Source: Nitrospirillum iridis
GTDB taxonomy: Bacteria; Pseudomonadota; Alphaproteobacteria; Azospirillales; Azospirillaceae
Reading direction: 5' to 3'
Length of the DNA: 64,000 nt
Assembly: GCF_014205765.1 (NCBI RefSeq)
Contig: NZ_JACIIZ010000004.1
Location: 310,001 to 374,000 of the forward strand
The notes under the pieces were generated by a model, which saw nothing but the letters and a program-made list of their open reading frames with translations, ran no database searches and was not told the origin of the DNA. A program made the position numbers and the translations under genes. Positions 1 to 8,154 of this stretch are shown one piece after another (positions within the stretch are counted from its first letter, which is position 1; each line of letters starts with the position of its first letter).

Positions 1-1543
1 TCACCTCGATCAACTCGTTGCGCAGGATGGTCAGCAGCAAGGAGCGGGAGGACAGGATCTCCAGGAAGTGGCGGATCTGGTCGACCACGGCCGTCAGGTC
101 GGCGCCGATCTTGTCACGCTCCAGCCCGGTCAGGCGGTGCAGGCGCAACTCCAGGATGGCCTTGGCCTGGGCCTCGGACAGGCGGTAGGTGCCGGCTTCC
201 GACAGGCCGCGGCCAGGCTCGTCGATCAGGGTGATCAGCGGCGCCACGTCGCTGGCCGGCCATTCACGGGCCACCATCTCCTCACGCGCCGTCGCCGGAT
301 CCGGCGCCCGGCGAATGAGGGCGATCATCTCGTCCAGGTTGGCCACGGCCACGCCCAGGCCGACCAAGGTGTGGGCGCGTTCGCGGGCCTTGCCCAGCTC
401 ATACTCGGTGCGGCGGGTGATGACCTGTTCGCGGAACTTCACGAAGGCCGCGATGATGTCCTTCAGGTTCATCATCTCCGGCCGGCCGCCGTTCAGCGCC
501 AGGGTGTTGACGCCGAAGGAGGTCTGCAGGGCGGTGTGGCGGAACAGCTGGTTCATCACCACGTCGGCCACGGCGTCGCGCTTAAGCTCCACCACCACGC
601 GCACGCCGTCGCGGTCGGACTCGTCACGGACGTCGGAGATGCCCTCGACCACCTTCTCGCGCACCACCTCGGCGATGCGTTCGATCAGCTTGGCCTTGTT
701 CACCTGATAGGGGATTTCGGTGAAGACGATGGCCCAGCGGTCCTTGCGGATCTCCTCGATCTCGCTCTTGGCGCGCATGACGACGGAGCCGCGGCCCGTC
801 TCGAAGGCGGAGCGGATGCCGGCGCGGCCCAGGATCAGGGCGCCGGTGGGGAAGTCCGGACCGGGGACGATCTCCATCAGTTCGGGGATGGTGATGCCCG
901 GGTTGTCGACATAGGCGCAGCAGGCGTCGATCACCTCGCCCAGGTTATGGGGCGGGATGTTGGTGGCCATACCCACGGCGATGCCGCTGGCGCCATTGAC
1001 CAGCAGATTGGGGAAGCGGGCCGGCAGGACCGTCGGCTCGTCCTTCGACTCGTCATAGTTCTTCTGGAAGTCGACCGTCTCTTTGTCGATGTCATCCAGC
1101 ATGGCCTCGGCCGACTTGGCCAGGCGCGCCTCGGTGTATCGCATGGCGGCGGCGGGGTCGCCGTCCATGGAACCGAAGTTGCCCTGCCCGTCGATCAACG
1201 GCAGGCGCATGGAGAAATCCTGCGCCATGCGGACCATGGCCTCATAGATCGAGCTGTCGCCATGGGGGTGGTAGTTACCCATGACGTCGCCGACCGCCTT
1301 GGCCGATTTGCGGTACGGTTTGGTGCTGTCGTACCCGCTTTCCTTCATCGCATACAGGATGCGACGGTGCACAGGCTTCAGGCCGTCGCGCACGTCGGGA
1401 AGCGCGCGGCTCACGATCACGCTCATGGCGTAATCGAGATAGCTGCTGCGCATCTCCTCTTCGATGGCGATGGGGGTGATATCGCTGGCGGGGGGGGCCG
1501 CGGGGGGCGTCGGAGTCGTGACCAAACCAGAATCCAGAATCAA
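1..1543 (-). CDS. gyrA: DNA gyrase subunit A (5' part, runs off window)
   Basis: N-terminal ~514 residues of the breakage-reunion subunit of gyrase, which with GyrB introduces negative supercoils. The C-terminal part lies outside the window. Visible motifs are [12 protein letters not shown] near the N terminus, the quinolone-resistance segment [10 protein letters not shown], and RYTEARL with the catalytic Tyr at about residue 136 (E. coli Tyr122). The positions equivalent to E. coli Ser83 and Asp87 are Ser and Glu. The start is uncertain: no ATG lies ahead of the conserved [13 protein letters not shown] at 1543 (GAGGG about 12 nt upstream) and TTG at 1525 are both possible. Identity is certain from extended family motifs; only the first codon is a guess. 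Confidence 0.95.
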   Translation of the reverse strand, partial: MILDSGLVTTPTPPAAPPASDITPIAIEEEMRSSYLDYAMSVIVSRALPDVRDGLKPVHRRILYAMKESGYDSTKPYRKSAKAVGDVMGNYHPHGDSSIYEAMVRMAQDFSMRLPLIDGQGNFGSMDGDPAAAMRYTEARLAKSAEAMLDDIDKETVDFQKNYDESKDEPTVLPARFPNLLVNGASGIAVGMATNIPPHNLGEVIDACCAYVDNPGITIPELMEIVPGPDFPTGALILGRAGIRSAFETGRGSVVMRAKSEIEEIRKDRWAIVFTEIPYQVNKAKLIERIAEVVREKVVEGISDVRDESDRDGVRVVVELKRDAVADVVMNQLFRHTALQTSFGVNTLALNGGRPEMMNLKDIIAAFVKFREQVITRRTEYELGKARERAHTLVGLGVAVANLDEMIALIRRAPDPATAREEMVAREWPASDVAPLITLIDEPGRGLSEAGTYRLSEAQAKAILELRLHRLTGLERDKIGADLTAVVDQIRHFLEILSSRSLLLTILRNELIEV

Positions 1544-1768
1544 GGAAAACCAAGCCCTCGGGGCGGATGGACACCCGTCCCGGGGCGATGGGGATATGTC
1601 GCTTTTCTAACACCATTCGCGCATGCGAACAATGAAACCGGCATCCGCGTCCCATATGGGCGGCACCGCCGGGCGGCGACTCGCCCATCCGGGCTCCTCC
1701 GGGTTTTGACGTCCCTGGCCCTGGGATGCGACAGTGCCGCCGTTTCCCCGTGGCACCGGTCCCTTCGC

Positions 1769-2176
1769 ATGACTCCCCCCTTCCGCGTCCGCGGCTTCGA
1801 TCACGTGGCACTGCCCGTCACCGACATGGCGCGGGCGCTGGCCTTCTATCGTGATATCCTGGGATGTCCGGTCACGGCGACCTATCCGGAGGATGCCCTG
1901 GTGCGCCTGGCGGTGGGTGACGCCGACCTGTTCCTGGTGGATGTCTCGGCGCCCAACGGCGCCTGGGCCAAGCCGCCGGCGGGGCCGGGGCGCAACCTTG
2001 ACCATCTGTGCATCGCCCTGGCGCCCTGCGACGAAGGGGCGCTGCGGCGCCACCTGGCCCGGCATGACCTGAGCGTCCTTGAGGAAAGGGTGGGGGACAA
2101 CCGCCATGGTCCCACCCTCTCCCTGTACATCCGCGATCCGGAAGGCACCCAGGTCGAGCTGTCGCTGCCGCGCTGA
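1769..2176 (+). CDS. VOC family (glyoxalase/dioxygenase fold) protein
   Basis: 135-residue single-domain protein of the vicinal oxygen chelate superfamily. The opening FDHVALPVTDMARALAFYRDILG is the typical first beta-alpha-beta unit. The second half has LDHLCIAL and ends with DPEGTQVELS, so the usual His, His and Glu metal ligands can be placed. Family members include glyoxalase I, dioxygenases and antibiotic-binding proteins; nothing here fixes the substrate. ATG at 1769 is the first Met before the domain; the frame stays open far upstream, but that part is the antisense of gyrA. No strong Shine-Dalgarno is seen. It is transcribed divergently from gyrA and convergently with the MATE gene. 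Confidence 0.85.
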   Translation: MTPPFRVRGFDHVALPVTDMARALAFYRDILGCPVTATYPEDALVRLAVGDADLFLVDVSAPNGAWAKPPAGPGRNLDHLCIALAPCDEGALRRHLARHDLSVLEERVGDNRHGPTLSLYIRDPEGTQVELSLPR

Positions 2177-2207
2177 TCGCCCGCGAGGTCCGCGCGCTTG
2201 AGGCTTC

Positions 2208-3656
2208 CTATGACCGGCTTTCGCGCCGCGACAGCAGGTGGAACCGCGCCATCAGCACCGACACCGCCACGACGCTCGCCACCAGGATGCCCTGGAAGAT
2301 GCCCATGACGCCGTGGCCCAGGTGGAAGGCGGCATAGGCCGCCGTGGGGATCATGACGCCATAATAGCTGAAGAAATGCAGGGCGGTGGGGATCCAGCTG
2401 TCGCCCTGGCCGCGCAGCGCGCTGGCCATCACCGCCTGCCCGCCGTCCGCGACCAGGATCCACGCCATGAAGGCGATCAGCGGCACCAACTCGCGGATCA
2501 GGGCCGCATCGCTGGCGTAGAGGCGGGCGATGGCTTCCGGCAGGCCGGCGAACAGCAGGCCCACGCCGGCCAACACCAGAGCGGTGATGGCCAGACCCGT
2601 CCAGCCAGCCACCGAGGCCTCGCGCCGATGTCCCGCCCCATGCGCCTGACCCACCTGCACCGCCGTGGCCGAGGCCAGGCCCAGGGCCGCCATAAAGGCC
2701 AGGGCCAGCAGATTCAAGCCCACGGCGTAGGCGCCCAGCCCCAGGGCGCCCAGCCAGCCGGCAAAAATGCCCATGGTGCCGAAGGCGGATGATTCCGCCC
2801 CCTGGCTGAGGCCGGCGGCATAGCCCAGGTGCCGGTGCGGCCGTCCGGAGCGCCAGTCCAGGAAGGAACCGCGGACGCCGTAGCGGGCATGATCGCGCAT
2901 GGTCCAGACATAGGCGCACAGGCCCAGCGCGGTGACCCAGCGGATGGTGGTGGTGGCGATGGCCGAGCCCATGGCCCCCAGGGCCGGCAGGCCGAAATGG
3001 CCGAACACCAGGGTGTAGTCCAGGGCGAAGTTCAGCAGGTTGGCGATGATCATGGAGATCATGGCCGGGAACGGCCGCTTGATTCCCTCCAGGAAGAAAG
3101 AGGTGCTGATCTGCACCACCGCCGCCGGCATGCCCAGCCCCAGGATGATGATGACGGGGGCGGCGCCATGGGCGATGCGCGGGTCCTGCCCCGTCAGCCG
3201 GAAGAAGGGCTCGCCGAACAGGCAGCCCACCGCCACGACGCAGCCCACCAGCAAGGCATAGGGGACGGAGCGGCGCCAGACCGCCCCCGCCTCCCGCGCC
3301 CGGCCACCCCCCACCGCCTGGGCCACCAGGATGATGGTGCCCATCATCAGGCCGACCACCGTGGCGAAGGCCGTGCCCACCGGGGTGTTGCCCAGGCCGA
3401 AATAGGCCAGTTCCTCCGCGCTGTGGCGGCCAACCATGGCGGTATCCACGGTCTGCATGAACAGCTGGCCCATGCGTGTCAGCATCAGCGGGGTGGCCAG
3501 CACCACCAGATCCCGGGCGTGCGCCAGAACCCGTGCCAGCAACGCGCCCCCCGGAGCCTCGGGCACAGCTCCGCCCGCCGTCGCCTCGTCCAGGGGCGGC
3601 AGGGGCGTCACCGTGGCTGACAGCTCCGGCGGCACGGGGGTTTCATGCTGGGCCAT
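2208..3656 (-). CDS. MATE family multidrug efflux transporter
   Basis: 482-residue polytopic inner-membrane protein of the NorM/DinF-like MATE family, which exports cationic drugs or metabolites using a Na+ or H+ gradient. The N-terminal half carries PLMLTRMGQLFMQTVDTAMVGR, a MATE hallmark in helix 1, followed by alternating hydrophobic segments. Length fits the family (about 450-490). ATG at 3656 is preferred over a farther upstream start because about 30 upstream residues are Arg-rich and non-conserved; residues 2-45 here are Pro/Ala-rich and probably cytosolic. Substrate unknown. The TpsB-like gene lies 118 bp upstream on the same strand, with no evident functional link. Confidence 0.9.
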   Translation of the reverse strand: MAQHETPVPPELSATVTPLPPLDEATAGGAVPEAPGGALLARVLAHARDLVVLATPLMLTRMGQLFMQTVDTAMVGRHSAEELAYFGLGNTPVGTAFATVVGLMMGTIILVAQAVGGGRAREAGAVWRRSVPYALLVGCVVAVGCLFGEPFFRLTGQDPRIAHGAAPVIIILGLGMPAAVVQISTSFFLEGIKRPFPAMISMIIANLLNFALDYTLVFGHFGLPALGAMGSAIATTTIRWVTALGLCAYVWTMRDHARYGVRGSFLDWRSGRPHRHLGYAAGLSQGAESSAFGTMGIFAGWLGALGLGAYAVGLNLLALAFMAALGLASATAVQVGQAHGAGHRREASVAGWTGLAITALVLAGVGLLFAGLPEAIARLYASDAALIRELVPLIAFMAWILVADGGQAVMASALRGQGDSWIPTALHFFSYYGVMIPTAAYAAFHLGHGVMGIFQGILVASVVAVSVLMARFHLLSRRESRS

Positions 3657-3774
3657 GGTGGAACGCTCTGGCGGCTTTATCGTTGCCCGGAAAGGCGGCC
3701 GGGCGGCCCTTCTGCCTACCGCGTGGCGCCGCGTCCCGCAACCCACGAGCGGCGCACGGCAGCTGGGCGCTCTT

Positions 3775-5478
3775 CTAGAAATTACCCGTCACCCGTACCC
3801 AGGCGCGGGTGCGTCGTCGCAGACCATCGCTATCCAGGCCGTTGATGCGGCCGGGATTATCGCCCACGACCTGGGCCAGGGTGGCGTCGACCGCCAGGGC
3901 ATCCCCCGGGCGCCAGGAGACGGCGATGCCCAGCCCCTGCACGCCATAGTCGTTGGGCAGGTCCGTGCCCCGATTCCACCTGGCCCAGGGGGTGACGAAC
4001 TGGCGGATCCAGCCGCCGTCCCAAAAAGCGGCGAAGCGCAACCCGGTCACCGGGCGCCAGCGCAGTTCCAGCGTGCCCACCGCCCCTTCCGCCCCCTGCC
4101 CCTCATTGACGGGATAGGCGCGGACGCCATCCGGACCGCCCAGGGCCAGGCGCTCGGAGCTGTCCAGATTGCCACTGGCCCATTGCCCGGACAGTCTCAG
4201 CATCACCTCCACCCCCTCACCCAACGGCTGCGCGTGGCTGGCGGTCATCGCCAGCTTGGCATAGGCGCCGCTGGTGCGGACGGATGCGGCGTCCAGCGCC
4301 AGGTTGTCCGGTACGCCGCCCAGGTCGACAGTGCCCCCGGTGAGCGCCACGTCCACCTGATTCGCCCCGCCCCAACCATCGCGCACCACGCCGCCCGCGC
4401 CCAGGGTGGCGGCGTCGATGACGCTGACACTGGTGACGATTTGGGCCGTGCGGTTCACCAGCCGGCGATGCTCATAACTTAGGCGCCCGTCCAGGGCGGT
4501 ATCCTCCGACCGCCACACCGGCAGGGTGGCCATGGCCCCACCGGTGGCACCCCAGCCATCCGGCGTACCGGCGTTGAAGTCGTGGGCGACGCGGTAATCG
4601 AAGGCACTGCCATTCAGGCCCAGCCGCAGGCCGGAATAGCCCACGGGCGCGGTAGCCGCCAGCCGGCCGTAGGTCGTGCCCAGGCTGCGCATGCCGGTCA
4701 GGATGGTCTGGTCGCCGATGCCGTCCACGTCATTGGCCGACAGCACGGCGATGCCGCGCCAGCCCCCACTGGCCCGTTGCGCCTGGTTGTCCACCAGGGC
4801 AATGCCGTTGAACAGCGGCCCCTCGGTCAGCTTCAGGCGGATGTCGGTCTGGTCCGGCGCGCCGCCCGCTTCCGCCGTGGCCGTGGCGGTGATGCCGGGC
4901 ACGGCGTCCAGGGCGGCGACCCCCTGTTCCAGCGCATTTAGGCGGAGCGTTTCTCCCACCGCCTGGCGGTTCAGCAGATAGCCGGCGGCCAAATCGCCGT
5001 CCAGCCGGGTGTCGCTGGCGGAATCCACCACCACCCGACCCAGCCGGCTTTCCTGCACGGCGATGGTGACGACACCGTCGCGGATCTCCTGCCGGGGCAA
5101 GTAGGCCCGGGCCAGGTAGCCATGCTGCCGGTAGTAGGTGCTGATGGCGCCGGCGGCCGACTGCAACCCGCCCAGGGTGAGGTCGCGGTTGCGGAAAGGC
5201 GCCACCACCGTCTGGAGGTCGGCCTCCGGGAACAGGGTGGTGATGATGTGGAAGGCCGTCACCCGCACCGTGGGGCCCTGGGCCGCCGGCACCCGAGGGG
5301 GGCCCTCGGGTGCAAGGGGGCGCAAAGGGGCCGGTGGGGCGGACAGGCTGGGGGATGAACGTTCGGTGTCACGCAGGATGCTGCCGGCGTCGGGTGTCTG
5401 CTGCCCGTGCGCCCATGCAGGCAATAAGACCACGCCGGCCAAGGCCGCCATACCCCAGGCCGGACATGATCGAGACAT
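3775..5478 (-). CDS. ShlB/FhaC/HecB-type outer-membrane transporter (TpsB)
   Basis: 567-residue two-partner-secretion transporter: Omp85-superfamily beta barrel that exports a TpsA exoprotein or activates a haemolysin. Seen: signal peptide (residues 1-25, ending AWAHGQ), Pro-rich linker, POTRA_2-like domain about 69-145 (TVRVTAFHI to VQESRLGRVVV), then a barrel from about 215 to the end. The barrel has the conserved GGPDGVRAYP motif (from residue 447, the VRGY/F loop-6 motif of FhaC), a FWDGGW strand, and a C-terminal Phe as expected for the BAM signal. No TpsA-like exoprotein gene is adjacent: nadE is upstream and the MATE gene downstream. The cargo must be encoded elsewhere or absent. Confidence 0.88.
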   Translation of the reverse strand: MSRSCPAWGMAALAGVVLLPAWAHGQQTPDAGSILRDTERSSPSLSAPPAPLRPLAPEGPPRVPAAQGPTVRVTAFHIITTLFPEADLQTVVAPFRNRDLTLGGLQSAAGAISTYYRQHGYLARAYLPRQEIRDGVVTIAVQESRLGRVVVDSASDTRLDGDLAAGYLLNRQAVGETLRLNALEQGVAALDAVPGITATATAEAGGAPDQTDIRLKLTEGPLFNGIALVDNQAQRASGGWRGIAVLSANDVDGIGDQTILTGMRSLGTTYGRLAATAPVGYSGLRLGLNGSAFDYRVAHDFNAGTPDGWGATGGAMATLPVWRSEDTALDGRLSYEHRRLVNRTAQIVTSVSVIDAATLGAGGVVRDGWGGANQVDVALTGGTVDLGGVPDNLALDAASVRTSGAYAKLAMTASHAQPLGEGVEVMLRLSGQWASGNLDSSERLALGGPDGVRAYPVNEGQGAEGAVGTLELRWRPVTGLRFAAFWDGGWIRQFVTPWARWNRGTDLPNDYGVQGLGIAVSWRPGDALAVDATLAQVVGDNPGRINGLDSDGLRRRTRAWVRVTGNF

Positions 5479-5588
5479 CGGAGTTCCAGCCTGCGGGCGA
5501 GCATTGCACCAACAGGTTGAACCCTACATCCGTAGCCGGCCCGCCGGCGGCATGATGGTGGGTCCGCTACAGAAAGGTCACTGCGGGA

Positions 5589-7349
5589 TCACCCGGTGAA
5601 GCGCGCCGTCAGGGGGAAGCGCCGGTCCTTGGTGGTGGGGGACTTGCGGTGGACCTTGGGGCCGGGTGGCGACTGGAAGCGCTTGAACTCCGCCCGGCGG
5701 ACGCGGCGGCGGATGTCCTGCACGAATTCCAGTGGCTCGCCCAGCTTCTCGGCGATCTGGGCGTCGGTCTGGCGCTCCTTGGCGTCCTCCATCTCCCACA
5801 GCACCGCGTCCAGGCGGGGATATGGGGGCAGGCTGTCGGTGTCGCGCTGGTCGTGCTTCAACTCGGCGCTGGGGGGCACGTCGATGGTGGCGCGCAGCGC
5901 GGCCTGGGCACCGGCGTCGTAGGGTTCCAGCGGCTTGCCGAAGGCCTGCCGCCAGACGCTGGCGAACAGCGGGTCGGGCGCCTGGGCCTGGGCCAGGCGC
6001 ATCTCCAGCATGGGGAAGACGTCGATGGCCTTGTACAGGTCCTTCAGCGGGTTGAAGGCGCCGCGCATGTCGCCGTAGAGCGTGCCGTATCCCATCAGGA
6101 TCTCGCTCTTGTTGCTGGTGCCCAGGATGGCGCGGCGGCCGTGGTCGTTGGAGATGGCGGACAGGGTGTTGCCGCGGATCTGCGCCTGCAGGTTCTCATC
6201 CGCCAGGCTGCCCATGTCGCGACCGAAGGCGTTGCGGAACTTGGCCAGCCCCGCCTCATACTCCACCGTGATGGGCAGGCTGATGGCGCTGAAGCCGCCG
6301 CCCACGCCGGCGGCGAAATCCGCCGCCCGGGTGTTGGAGCCGGCGGTGGTGTAGGGCGACGGCATCATCACGGCGTTGACTTTGGCCGGCCCGAAGACGT
6401 CGGCCGCCAGCGCCGCCACCAGGGTGGAATCGGCACCGCCCGACAGGCCGAAGACCACATCCTGGAAGCCATTCTTTTCGATGTAGTCGCGCAGGCCCAG
6501 GCCCACGATCAGATAGCGCTCCTGCGCATCGGTCAGTTGCACCGGCGCCTGGGTGTGGGTCAGGCGTAAGCCCTGGCCCGTGTCCGCCAGGGTGACGGTG
6601 TCCGCCCCTTCCCGCCCGATCTCCATCTCATAGATGGCCCCGGCCGGGTCGACGACGGCGGAGCAACCCTCCCACACCAACTCGTCATTGCCGCCCACCT
6701 GGTTGACATAGACCAGGGGCAGGCCCGTCTCCTGGATGCGCTGGTCGAACAGGCGGCGGCGGAAGTTGCCCTTGGCGATGGCGTAGGGGCTGGCGTTCAG
6801 CGAGACGATGACCTCCGCCCCCAGGTCCTTGAGCGCCCGGGTGACGTCATCGAACCAGATATCCTCGCAGATGCAGAATCCCAGGGTGACCGCCCCGCCA
6901 TCGGCCTGGAACGACAACACCCCCAACGTCGCGTCGGGGCCCTTCTGCTCCGCCCGGCTTTCAAACCAGCGCACGTCATCGAAGACGTCGTAATTGGGCA
7001 GGTGGGTCTTGAACTGGCTCAGCGCCTCCCGGCCCTTGTCGAACACCACCAGGCCGTTGCCCATCTTGCGGCCCGCGACCTTCCCTCGCAGCGGCGTGCC
7101 CACCGCGATGGCGACCTGCGCGGCCTCCGACAACAGCCGGTATTGCTCCGTCCAATGGACGACGGCCTGCTGGTAATCGGCCTCCAGCAGATAGTCGCCG
7201 GCGGCGTAGTTGGCGACGGCGCATTCCGGCAGGACGTGCAGGTCGGCATCCCGGCAGGCCAGGATGCTGGCCTTGGTGCGCTCGAAATTCCCCCGGAAAT
7301 CGCCCGTGGTGTAGTTCATCTGATGCAGGGCGACTTTAAGCGTGCGCAT
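5589..7349 (-). CDS. nadE: Glutamine-dependent NAD+ synthetase
   Basis: 586-residue cytosolic enzyme that amidates nicotinic acid adenine dinucleotide to NAD+, using glutamine as nitrogen donor; last step of NAD synthesis. The N-terminal nitrilase-type glutaminase domain has the triad Glu42 (LPECAVANY), Lys114 (FKTHLPNY) and Cys161 (CICEDIW). The C-terminal synthetase domain has the PP-loop SGGADS at 303-308 and later GTSNKSE and GYGTLYGD. Length fits the two-domain type. ATG at 7349 gives the canonical MRTLKVALHQ; a start 15 codons upstream adds non-conserved residues. The small candidate peptide gene at 7439-7579 would be just upstream on the same strand. The SIR2-domain gene, a presumed NAD consumer, lies 0.8 kb away on the other strand. 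Confidence 0.97.
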   Translation of the reverse strand: MRTLKVALHQMNYTTGDFRGNFERTKASILACRDADLHVLPECAVANYAAGDYLLEADYQQAVVHWTEQYRLLSEAAQVAIAVGTPLRGKVAGRKMGNGLVVFDKGREALSQFKTHLPNYDVFDDVRWFESRAEQKGPDATLGVLSFQADGGAVTLGFCICEDIWFDDVTRALKDLGAEVIVSLNASPYAIAKGNFRRRLFDQRIQETGLPLVYVNQVGGNDELVWEGCSAVVDPAGAIYEMEIGREGADTVTLADTGQGLRLTHTQAPVQLTDAQERYLIVGLGLRDYIEKNGFQDVVFGLSGGADSTLVAALAADVFGPAKVNAVMMPSPYTTAGSNTRAADFAAGVGGGFSAISLPITVEYEAGLAKFRNAFGRDMGSLADENLQAQIRGNTLSAISNDHGRRAILGTSNKSEILMGYGTLYGDMRGAFNPLKDLYKAIDVFPMLEMRLAQAQAPDPLFASVWRQAFGKPLEPYDAGAQAALRATIDVPPSAELKHDQRDTDSLPPYPRLDAVLWEMEDAKERQTDAQIAEKLGEPLEFVQDIRRRVRRAEFKRFQSPPGPKVHRKSPTTKDRRFPLTARFTG

Positions 7350-7690
7350 GCGGTTCCGTCTCTCGATTCCAGTGCCGGGGCGCCACCCTATCATCCGGGG
7401 GCGGGACGCGGGCAGTCCCTGGAAATCGACGGCGGCTTTTACGCCGCCGCATGCGTGGCTTCACCCGGCGTGCCGCCGCAGGAAGGGCAGCAGGAGGCAC
7501 GGCGCATGTCGTTCAGGGGGGGCGCCAACGACAGGGCGGGCCAGGCCTGGGGCACATCACCGATGGGGAATGCCGTCACCCCGGCCGCTCCCGGGTGCGG
7601 ATACCGTCGGGAACGAATGTCGGGCCCCGGGCCTTGAACCAGGGTCGCCCCCAACGAACGCCCCCAAACGAACGCCGGAGACGCGGGATC
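7350..7690. other. Intergenic stretch between nadE and the disordered-protein gene
   Basis: 341 bp between the nadE start and the next well-placed plus-strand start. It should hold the nadE promoter, but no convincing -35/-10 pair is visible by eye. The only coding candidate is the 46-codon minus-strand frame at 7439-7579, annotated separately. No tRNA-like fold was noticed. Confidence 0.5.
7439..7579 (-). CDS. Possible 46-residue Cys-pair (CPSCGG) peptide
   Basis: Candidate short gene starting at GTG 7579, with GGGAG about 9 nt upstream. The translation has a Trp/Pro-rich N-terminal half (FPIGDVPQAWPALSLAPP), then NDMRRASCCPSCGG and an Ala/His tail. The C-P-S-C-G-G knuckle is what a zinc ribbon or a thiol motif looks like, and the frame stops cleanly 89 bp before nadE on the same strand. 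Against it: the same frame stays open upstream for about 160 further codons antisense to the disordered-protein gene, and open frames are common at this GC content. Function unknown; existence not established. Confidence 0.35.
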   Translation of the reverse strand: MTAFPIGDVPQAWPALSLAPPLNDMRRASCCPSCGGTPGEATHAAA

Positions 7691-8032
7691 ATGCCCCAGG
7701 ATGAAGATGCCCCTCAAACAGCCCCCCGGGATAAGCGGCAGTCGGACCAGCGCGCCACAGCCGACAGCAAGCGCGACGTGGGGGATGCCAGCGACACCCA
7801 GCGCCTCAAGGACGAATGGGCCATGACGGGCCACGCCGCGACCAGAAAGCCGGGCGGGCCGGAGCACGCGCCGCCACCGCAGCAAGGGGGCGCCCGCCCC
7901 GCCCCGGGCAGCAAAGGGGACTGGGACGCCAGCGGCAGCGGCCAGCGCGGCCCCCAGGGCGACCGGTCGGAAAGCACGGCGGGTACCGGTGCGCGGGCCA
8001 ACAGCAACCGGGGGCGGGGCAGCACCTCCTGA
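7691..8032 (+). CDS. Hypothetical disordered protein
   Basis: 113-residue protein beginning MPQDEDAPQTAPRDKRQSDQ. Composition is extreme: rich in Gly, Ala, Arg, Asp, Gln, Ser and Pro with almost no large hydrophobic residues, so it should be intrinsically disordered and cytosolic. There is no signal peptide, membrane segment or recognisable domain. ATG at 7691 has GGAG about 10 nt upstream; an upstream extension to 7451 in the same frame looks non-coding. It lies 122 bp ahead of the SIR2-STAND gene on the same strand and could be co-transcribed with it, but nothing links them functionally. Alternatively a spurious frame. Confidence 0.5.
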   Translation: MPQDEDAPQTAPRDKRQSDQRATADSKRDVGDASDTQRLKDEWAMTGHAATRKPGGPEHAPPPQQGGARPAPGSKGDWDASGSGQRGPQGDRSESTAGTGARANSNRGRGSTS

Positions 8033-8154
8033 CGCCGAAAGCATGGCACGCATCGCGAATGGTCCGCGATAACGCGGCCCTAGGTTGATGTGTCCACACC
8101 GTTGTCGTCACCAGAAATTCCGTGCCAATCTGCGATGATGCACGGGAGACTGGT

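Noticed and set aside
68-1768. Long plus-strand open frame opposite gyrA
   Set aside because: It is the antisense of gyrA; only its last 135 codons (from 1769) match a real family, so the VOC gene was cut there.
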